Below, piece after piece: positions 56,556 to 64,000 of a stretch of DNA of 64,000 bases; positions within the stretch are counted from its first letter, which is position 1; each line of letters starts with the position of its first letter. Source of the DNA: Liopterus haemorrhoidalis (taxonomy: Eukaryota > Arthropoda > Insecta > Coleoptera > Dytiscidae); contig OZ020625.1 of NCBI GenBank assembly GCA_963971575.1, positions 18,382,829 to 18,446,828 of the forward strand, read 5' to 3'. The notes beneath the pieces were generated by a model. The model was given only the letters and a program-made list of their open reading frames with translations. It did not search any database and was not told where the DNA came from. Position numbers and translations under genes: made by a program.

Positions 56556-58263
56556 CATAGTTTAACTTCAAAATTCCCGCCAAGCAACTTACCGTTTAAG
56601 TTGGCAACGCAAAACGCAACAGACAGTACACGCTAGATTCCCGGGATTATCACAACGTACAAAGTGTGTGTGTCACCTGACAACGGCCTACAGTATTAAG
56701 TTTTTTTGTAATTTTTTGTTTATTGTTTATTTAAAAATAAAAGTGACACATTTTTTTTTTTGCTTTTCACTTTGTTTTCTTCATTTTAAAAATAAAAGTG
56801 ACGCATTTTCTTTGCTTTTCACTTTAATTTCTTGTTAATGTTTAGTATTAACTTTTTTTTACAATTTTTCGTTTATTGTTTATTTAAAAATAAAAGTGAC
56901 ACATTTTTTTTTGCTTTTCACTTTATTTTCTTAATTTTAAAAATTAAACTTACACATTTTTTTTCTTTTCACTTTATTTTCTTCATTTTAAAAATAAAAG
57001 TGACGCATTTTCTTTGCTTTTCACTTTAATTTCTTGTTAATGTTTAGTATTAACTTTTTTTTACAATTTTTCGTTTATTGTTTATTTAAAAATAAAACTG
57101 ACACATTTTTTTTTGCTTTTCACTTTATTTTCTTAATTTTAAAAATTAAACTTACACATTTTTTTGCTTTTCACTTTATTTTCTTCATTTTAAAAATAAA
57201 AGTGACAATTTTTTTTGCTTTTCACTTTAATTTCTTGTTAATGTTTAGTATTAACTTTTTTTACAATTTTTCGTTTATTGTTTATTTAAAAATAAAAGTG
57301 ACACATTTTTTTTTGCTTTTCACTTTATTTTCTTCATTTTAAAAATAAAAGTGACAATTTTTTTTGCTTTTCACTTTAATTTCTTGTTAATGTTTAGTAT
57401 TAACTTTTTTTACAATTTTTCGTTTATTGTTTATTTAAAAATAAAAGTGACAAATTTTTTTTTGCTTTTCACTTTATTTTCTTCATTTTAAAAATTAAAC
57501 TTACACATTTTTTTGCTTTTCACTTTATTTTCTTCATTTTAAAAATAAAAGTGACAATTTTTTTTTGCTTTTCACTTTATTTTCTTAATTTTAGAAATTA
57601 AAGTGACACGTTTTTTTTGCTTTTCACATTATTTTCTTCATTTTAAAAATAAAAGTGACGCATTTTTTTTATTTGCACTTTATTTTCTTCATTTTAAAAA
57701 TTAAAGAGACGCATTTTTTTACTTTTCACTTTATTTTCTTCATTTTAAAAATAAAAGTGACAAATTTCCGTTGCTTTTCACTTAATTTTCTTCATTTTAA
57801 AAATTTAAGTGACGCATTTTTTTGCTTTTCACCTTATTTTCTTCATTTTAAAAATAAAAGCGACGCTTTTTTTTTGCTTTTCACTTTATTTTTTTGTTAA
57901 TGTTTAGTTATAACTTTATTTTACAATTTTTTGTTTATTGTTTATTTTAAAATAAAAGTGACGCATTTTTTTTGCTTTTCATTTTATTTTCTTCATTTTA
58001 AAAATAAAAGTGATGCATTTTCTTAGCTTTGCACTTTATTGTCTTGTTAATGTATTGTATTATTTTTTTTTTGCAATTTTTTGTTTATTGTTTATTTAAA
58101 AATAAAAGTGACACATTTCCGTTGCTTTTCACTTTATTTTTTTGTTAATGTTTAGTATTAACTTTTATTTTACAATTTAAGTGACGCTTTTTTTGCTTTT
58201 TATTTTATTTTCTTCATTTTAAAAATAAAATTGATGCATTTTCTTTGCTTTTCACTTTATTTT

Positions 58264-59390
58264 CTTCACACTGGGGTTCCCCAAGGCTCTGTGTTGGGTC
58301 CAACATTATTTCTTCTATTTATTAACGATCTTAAGGATCATCTTCATACAGGCACCTTGTGTCAATATGCTGATGACACCAATTTGCTGCTAAATAACCC
58401 TAATACTAATGCATTGTGTATTACGGCCAACGAATGTTTTGGAGTCTTCAACCAGTGGTGTCTAACCAATAAGCTTTTGCTTAATAAACAGAAAACATCA
58501 TTCATAAATTTTCATCATTATCAGAACCAACCAATTTTAAGCCCGCTAATTCGAACGCCTCGGTCTACTTCTGTTCAACAGGCTAACATTGCTAAATTTC
58601 TGGGAATCATTTTACATCAAAATCTATCGTGGTCTCCACACGCTGACTACATTAACCCAAAATTAGCATCTGCGTGCTATGCACTCAGGAGATTACGTGA
58701 CTTCGTCTCTTTGGCATCACTTAGGTCAGTATATTTTGCTAAATTCCATTCTATTCTTTCCTATGGTATTCTCTTTTGGGGTGCCTCAAGTGATAGCAAA
58801 AAAATTTTCTTGCAACAAAAAAGAGCAGTGCGCATCATGATGTTTAAAAATTCTAGAACATCTTGCAGAGACCTATTTAGCTCATTAAAAATTTTAACAT
58901 TACCATCAGTCTATATTTTTGAATGTGTAGTATTTTCCAAAACACATCTGTACTATTTTAATGTCAATAACTTTCAACATAATTATGAAACAAGGAATAA
59001 ATCTGCTTTAACCACTGAAATGCATAAAACCACGCAATATGCACACAGCCCTCGCTTCATGGCCGCTAAGCTATATAATCAGGTTCCCAATAACTTGAAA
59101 AATATTCATGATATCCATATTTTTAAAAGAAAATTTAAATTTTTTTTGTTGGAACTTTTATTCTATCGGTGAATATCTTAATTTTAGAACATATTCTTAA
59201 TTAAACTGTTGTTCTGAACTGTCTAACATCCTTTCTGTAAACAGGCTTTGTAACATGACAATATCATGCTACATGTAATATTGACATCTTGTGTGCATCT
59301 TACATTATATAGTGTTATGTATTGTAAGCTAATTATGTAATGTAAGATAATGAACTATGACTATGCCTCCTGTATTTATTAAACATAAAC
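58264..59390 (+). pseudogene. 5'-truncated LINE reverse transcriptase (CR1/Jockey type)
   Basis: The frame begins inside the reverse transcriptase at HTGVPQGSVLGPTLFLLFIN and contains the catalytic CQYADDTNLLL, then FLGIILHQNLSWSPH and LSYGILFWGASSDSKKIF. It ends with the C-terminal thumb-like region NYETRNKSALTTEMH and a TGA at about 59170. The endonuclease and the first RT motifs are absent, as expected of a 5'-truncated insertion. A 3' UTR of about 220 bp follows and ends ATTAAACATAAAC. The last 300 residues are uninterrupted, so the insertion is probably not old. It is embedded in the minisatellite. Confidence 0.85.
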
Positions 59391-59426
59391 ATTTTTTTTT
59401 GCTTTTCACTTTATTTTCTTCATTTA

Positions 59427-59491
59427 ATTTTTTTTTTTATTTTTATTTTATTTTTAGGCCTTTGCTGCTGTGACAATTAGCCAGGACAATT
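59427..59491 (-). mobile_element. SINE tail fragment inside the minisatellite
   Basis: GGCCTTTGCTGCTGTGACAA followed by TTAGCCAGGACAATTTT matches the body and tail of the SINE at 2389-2546 with one change. The tRNA-like head is missing. Confidence 0.75.
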
Positions 59492-61293
59492 TTTTTGCTT
59501 TTCACTTTATTTTCTTCATTTAAAAAATTAAAGCGACTCATTTTGTTTTGCTTTTCACTTTATTTTCTTGTTAATGTTTAGTATTAACTTTTTTTTACAA
59601 TTTTTTGTTAATTGTTTATTTAAAAATTAAAGTGACGCATTTCTTTTGCTTTTCACTTTATTTTCTTCATTTTAAAAATTAAACTGACACAATTTTTTTG
59701 CTTTTCACTTTATTTTCTTTATTTTAAAAATAAAAGTGACGCATTTTCTTTGCTTTTCACTTTATTTTCTTGTTAATGTTTAGTATTAATTTTTTTTGCA
59801 ATTTTTTGTTTATTGTTTAATTTAAAATAAAAGTGACGCATTTTTTTCTGCTTTTCATTTTATTTTCTTCATTTTAAAAATAAAAGTGACACATTTTTTT
59901 TGCTTTTCACTTTATTTTCTTCATTTTAAAAATTAAAGTGACGCATTTGTTTTGCTTTTCACTTTATTTTCTTCATTTTAAAAATTAAAGTCACGCTTTT
60001 TTTTGCTTTTCACTTTATTTTCTTCATTTAAAAAATTAAAGTGACACGTTTTTTTTGCTTTTCACATTATTTTCTTCATTTTAAAAATAAAAGTGGCGCA
60101 TTTTCTTTGCTTTTCACTTTATTTTCTTCATTTTAAAAATTAAAGTGACGCATGTTGTATGCTTTTCATTTTATTTTCTTCATTTTTAAAATAAAAGTGA
60201 TTCATTTTCTTTGCTTTTCACTTTATTTTGTTGTTAATGTTTATTATTAACTTATTTTGCAATTTTTTGTTTATTGTTTATTTAAAAATAAAAATGACGC
60301 ATTTCTTTGCTTTTCACTTTACTTTCTTGCAAATGTTTAGTATTAACTTATTTTTGTAAATTTTTGTTTATTGTTTATTTATTTTTTTTATTTTTTTGCT
60401 TTTCTTCATTTTAAAAATTAAAGTGACGCATTTTTTTCTTTTCACTTTATTTTCTTGTTAATGTTAAGTATTATTTTTTTTTTCAAATTTTTTATTTATA
60501 GTCTATTTAAAAATAAAAGCGACAAATTTTTTTGCTTTTCACTTTATTTTCTTCATTTTAAAAATAAAAGTAACGCATTTTCTTTGCTTTTCACTTTATT
60601 TTCTTCATTTTAAAAAATAATGTGACGCATTTTTTATGCTTGTCACTCTATTTTCTTCATCTTAAAAATAAAAGTGATGCGTTTTCTTTGGTTTTCACTT
60701 TATTTTGTTGTTAATGTTTAGTATTAACTTTTTTTTTGCAATTTTTTGTTTATTGTTTATTTTAAAATAAAAGTGATGCATTTCTTTGCTTTTCACTTTA
60801 TTTTCTTCATTTTAAAAACAAAAGTGACGCATTTTCTTTGCTTTTCACTTTATTTTCTTCATTTTAAAAATTAAAGTGACACATTTTTTTTCTTTTCACT
60901 TTATTTTCTTCATTTTAAAAATTAAAGTGACACATTTTTTTTCTTTTCACTTTATTTTCTGCATTTTAAAAATTAAAGTGATGCATTTTCTTTGCTTCTC
61001 ACTTTATTTTCTTATTAATGTTTAGTATTAACTTTTCTTTGCAATTTTTTGTTTATTGTTTATTTATTATTAATAATGTTTATTGTACAATGAAATAATT
61101 AACATTGATAAAAAAAATGAACGATATATTTTGGTTCTAAATGTATCGCTCAAATTGAGAAGATTCAAGGTCACTATTGTCAAAAGTTTAATTTTATGGA
61201 AAATTGCCATAATGAAACATATTGCCAGTATTTGAAAACAATGCTTTAAATTGTAGTACATATAGGATTAAATATATATTTTTATACTATAAA

Positions 61294-61689
61294 ATGATTT
61301 TTCGTTTAAGCATCCTTTTCAAATTACTTACAATAACAATATTATGCAGTGTTGTATACATTGAATATATTTCATATTTTATAAATACAATTGCCTGGGC
61401 AAGATTGAGTTGTGGCAATTCGAAAACATGCATCAAAGTATTATTAGTAGCTGACCCGCAGCTGATAGGAGAAGATAATGAAATTTTACATTTTGCTACA
61501 CCTTTTTCGATTTGGGATAGTGATAGATATCTGTCTAAAACATATTTTTGGGCAGCACATCATATTAAGCCAGATGTAGTTATATTTTTGGGTGATTTAT
61601 TTGACGAGGGAATACGTTCAACTGTTCAGCAATTTCATCAATATTCCAAAAGATTTTTTAATATATTTGATACTACATATCCTATACAG
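61294..61689 (+). CDS. MPPE1: MPPE1/PGAP5-like metallophosphoesterase, 5' part
   Basis: The product is a membrane metallophosphoesterase. In vertebrates the MPPE1/PGAP5 enzyme removes an ethanolamine-phosphate from GPI anchors in the early secretory pathway. From ATG 61294 there is a hydrophobic segment at residues 5-30 (a signal anchor), then the metal-binding motifs VLLVADPQLIGE (residue about 50) and PDVVIFLGDLFDEG (about 100). The helix FHQYSKRFFNIFDTTYPIQ follows. The expected next motif (GNHDIGFH in the family) is absent because the frame runs into a hAT-type terminus at 61690. About one third of a typical 390-residue protein is present. The rest may lie beyond the window, and the gene may be interrupted. 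An in-frame extension upstream of 61294 has no ATG. Confidence 0.75.
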
Positions 61690-62620
61690 CAGGGGTGGCC
61701 AAACTTTTAGACGTTGGGGGCGAATTTTTTGGTGAAGGTGTTACCGCGGGCGACTACGTTTTTTTTATAATGTACTTACGAATTGGTTTATTTTTAAGGA
61801 TTTTTTAGGTACACACAAATCGACGTTTTTTTTTTTTTGGAAGATACTTACGAACTGATGACGAAGACATTTCACTATGACTGCTATTGAATTACATATA
61901 AATAACTAGAACTGGTGCTGAATTTTAAAAAATTTAAGAAAATATAGGGGAAAAAAAAAGAAAATTATTGTTTTACAATTTTATTAAAATAAATTAGGGG
62001 CTAATTTTTCAAAAAAAAAAAAAAAAAAAACGGGAAAAATTCAAAAACAATGGATTATTTTTAAATTGATGACACTTGATATTCGGTAGTTTCGACAAAT
62101 TTGCCAAAATTTGGCTCGTATGTGTTGAAATATTAAATATAATATTAAATAAGAATTTACTAAATGAACAATGTTTGCACATTGAGTAGTAATTGTCAAT
62201 GTTTGTTAGACAGAACATAAGTCTGGGTGTGTCATAGAGAAGAAAAGAATAGGGCTCGCAATTCGCGACTGCAAATAACAGTGAGACGTCTGGTGGTGAC
62301 TAGCTAAATTAAACAGAAGCGTATATTTGGATAATATTTGTAGCGTGTTGTGCTGCAGTTCATGCGAATTAAGAAGTATTTTAAAATATAGTGACTTAAA
62401 TACAGTGCTTTTTTGCCGAAATATTGTTTGAACAGATAAATATTAAGAAAAAACTTCTGACATATACGCTTTTCGTGCGCCATCAGCTGTTGTACGCAGC
62501 GCCGCCAACGTTAGTTTCAGTCGCGAATACTGCATAAAATGTGGCAACACGGCGACTACAGAGACTCCGTGGGACGAGGGGTCGAGTTACTGATAGAATG
62601 GCGGGTTATTTAAATTGCAA
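61690..62620. mobile_element. hAT-type insertion starting in the MPPE1 exon
   Basis: CAGGGGTGGCCAAACTTTTA at 61690 is a typical hAT 5' terminus, followed by GGGGGCGAATTTTTTGGTG-like subterminal sequence. The 8 bases before it (CTATACAG, 61682-61689) would be the target duplication. No matching copy with an inverted terminus was found before the end of the window, so the right end given here is arbitrary. No transposase was recognised. Confidence 0.55.
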
Positions 62621-63207
62621 TATTCCCATGGGGTATTATAAATGAATGCTAAAATTATACATAAAACACCAAAATAAACAGTTTTTTGGTATTACTAAAA
62701 ATAATTTATCGTTATTATGATTATAACAATAAAAAATTATATTAGTAAGACCAAAATAGTAATTTACTTTGATGTTAAATATAATTTTAACAAATTCTGT
62801 AAATTTGAGTACATTTTAGGAGAAATGAAACAAAATATTATTTTACTTATACTTATTTTATTATTATTATTTAAAAACTAAGTATATACAAAATTAGTTT
62901 TAATAATGAAAACATATATACATAGGGTTGCCACCTTGAACATCATTCAAACCCGGAGACAAAAAAGGTCATTAAGCATAAATTTCTGTTATTAATTAGA
63001 ACAATACCAATTATTTTCATTTATTAGAACAAAATAATATACATATAATTTAACGAAAAAAAGAAATAGTTAGTAATCATTACATTTTAAATTTAACTAT
63101 ATAATTAACGTAAATTACAATTTAATTTATTATATTTAAACTTACAAATAAATATAACGATTAAACTATATCATAAACATATTTAAATTTACAAGAACCA
63201 AAAATTA

Positions 63208-63239
<32 letters not shown>

Positions 63240-64000
63240 TGATACAACCGACGTGGTCAGACCAATGATATCCAACAGGCGACCTAAGACCTACCGTTAT
63301 TTAAAGGATTTCGCGTGTATATATGCCAGATATAGAATCTACCAGTTATAACTCTCAGGGCACACTGAGAGGGGTAAGAAAATCTCAAAAAAAAAATTCG
63401 CTATGTTTAATAAACATTATTAGACCCAGTATATGGAACCGCTTTTTCAGTATCACCTGTATAAAATAGTGTTGTTCAATCGACATTGTCAGGCCTTGCG
63501 ACGTTGCCAATTTTATCATAGTGTATAATATGATTTGTAAAGTTGAAAACATTCAAACCGACTCATTCAGTCCTATTGTTCAGGAGTATGTTTACACTCA
63601 AGAGTGCATTTTAAATAAATAATAATAATATTATATGTGAAAAAATACTTGTTGATAATTCATATACGTATTTGCAATGTAACATGTGGATCAAAATGTC
63701 CTTTCTTCGGGCGGCTATGTTTTATATAAGAAAATCTCCTTTTTTTTCGACAAATGACACGTGCATTATGAATACTCAATTAACAAAAGAAGATCTGCGA
63801 TTTATAATACATAAGCCATCTGAGACTGAAAGACTTTTTGATCATAAGTTAGTAATTACATTTAATATATGCCGATTATTATTTTCAACATAAAATATAT
63901 TCGGGGGATCCTCCTGTGCTGTTTTTTTCACGCGTTTTTGAAAATGATTACACTTCAAATTAAATAATTTTGTTACTCAATAAAATGAAGAAATATTAGT
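62621..64000. other. Unassigned right end of the window
   Basis: It contains AGGGTTGCCACCTTGAACA near 62925 (another hAT-like terminus, without partner), a (TA)n run at 63211-63239 and an open frame at 63672-63893 (73 codons) with no recognisable domain. No gene is supported. Confidence 0.3.

Larger units (their letters stand above)
56700..61065. repeat. Hairpin-forming AT-rich minisatellite, about 50-bp units
   Basis: The array repeats a unit built from TTTTGCTTTTCACTTTATTT, TCTTCATTTTAAAAATAAAA and GTGACGCA. AAATAAAAGTGA and TCACTTTATTT within each unit are inverted, so single strands can fold into a stem with a CGCATTTTTTTTGC-type loop. A longer variant inserts TTGTTAATGTTTAGTATTAAC and TTTTTGTTTATTGTTTATTT at intervals, giving higher-order repeats of about 200 bp (clear at 56830, 57030, 57235 and 57385). 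The array is interrupted by a LINE fragment (58264-59390) and a SINE tail (59427-59491). Reading frames inside it are not genes. Confidence 0.9.

Noticed and set aside
56700..61065. Open frames rich in F, K, I and H in the minisatellite (for example 57034-57342)
   Set aside because: They are translations of a T-rich tandem repeat and restart at each unit; no independent evidence of coding.
63672..63893. 73-residue frame as an exon of MPPE1 or another gene
   Set aside because: The residues do not match the remaining MPPE1 motifs, and splice sites are not convincing.

Overview
The window is a piece of an AT-rich eukaryotic nuclear genome, almost certainly an insect or other arthropod. The evidence is spliced genes with GT-AG introns, a meiotic REC8-type cohesin subunit, a processed CDC27 copy, and a dense mix of hAT, Tc1/mariner-like and MITE DNA transposons, tRNA-derived SINEs, an RNase H-bearing LINE and a Ty3/Gypsy element. 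The species cannot be fixed from the sequence. No prokaryotic-type operon, defence island or CRISPR is present. Most of the window is mobile or tandem-repeat DNA, much of it nested.

Layout. 1-5.1 kb: hAT remnants, one carrying a MITE with a perfect 8-bp target duplication, then a SINE, a small inverted-repeat element and a foldback element ending in (GTCY)n microsatellites. 5.2-7.2 kb: a C2H2 zinc-finger gene with three symmetric phase-1 exons before the finger exon. 7.5-13.3 kb: a full-length LINE on the minus strand with two open ORFs joined by TAATG and an 11-bp target duplication. 13.4-15.6 kb: an intronless CDC27 pseudogene. 15.6-26.1 kb: a Tc1 remnant, a hAT element holding nested MITEs, a pair of tRNA-like repeats, a decayed Tc1/IS630-like transposase, and two further hAT elements with clear target duplications.

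26.5-36.3 kb is the main host gene, a REC8-like alpha-kleisin on the plus strand. Eleven exons were traced by reading-frame and splice-phase continuity. Three downstream exons are strikingly GC-rich against AT-rich introns full of transposons. At least one exon of the conserved N-terminal domain was not found.

37.3-45.3 kb holds two head-to-tail elements built of about 415-bp and about 290-bp tandem monomers, each carrying hairpins of the type ACCCC-TTTA-GGGGT. 45.3-51.3 kb is mostly unassigned, with a MITE and a tRNA-derived SINE. 51.3-55.4 kb is a broken Ty3/Gypsy gag-pol. 56.7-61.1 kb is a hairpin-forming minisatellite of roughly 50-bp units that has captured a LINE fragment and a SINE tail. 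61.3-61.7 kb is the 5' part of an MPPE1/PGAP5-like metallophosphoesterase gene that ends abruptly at a hAT-type terminus. The last 2 kb contain no recognised gene.

The host genes (zinc finger, REC8, MPPE1) are not functionally linked. The window is best read as host genes embedded in an actively reshaped transposon landscape. All assignments come from reading the sequence; no database search was run.
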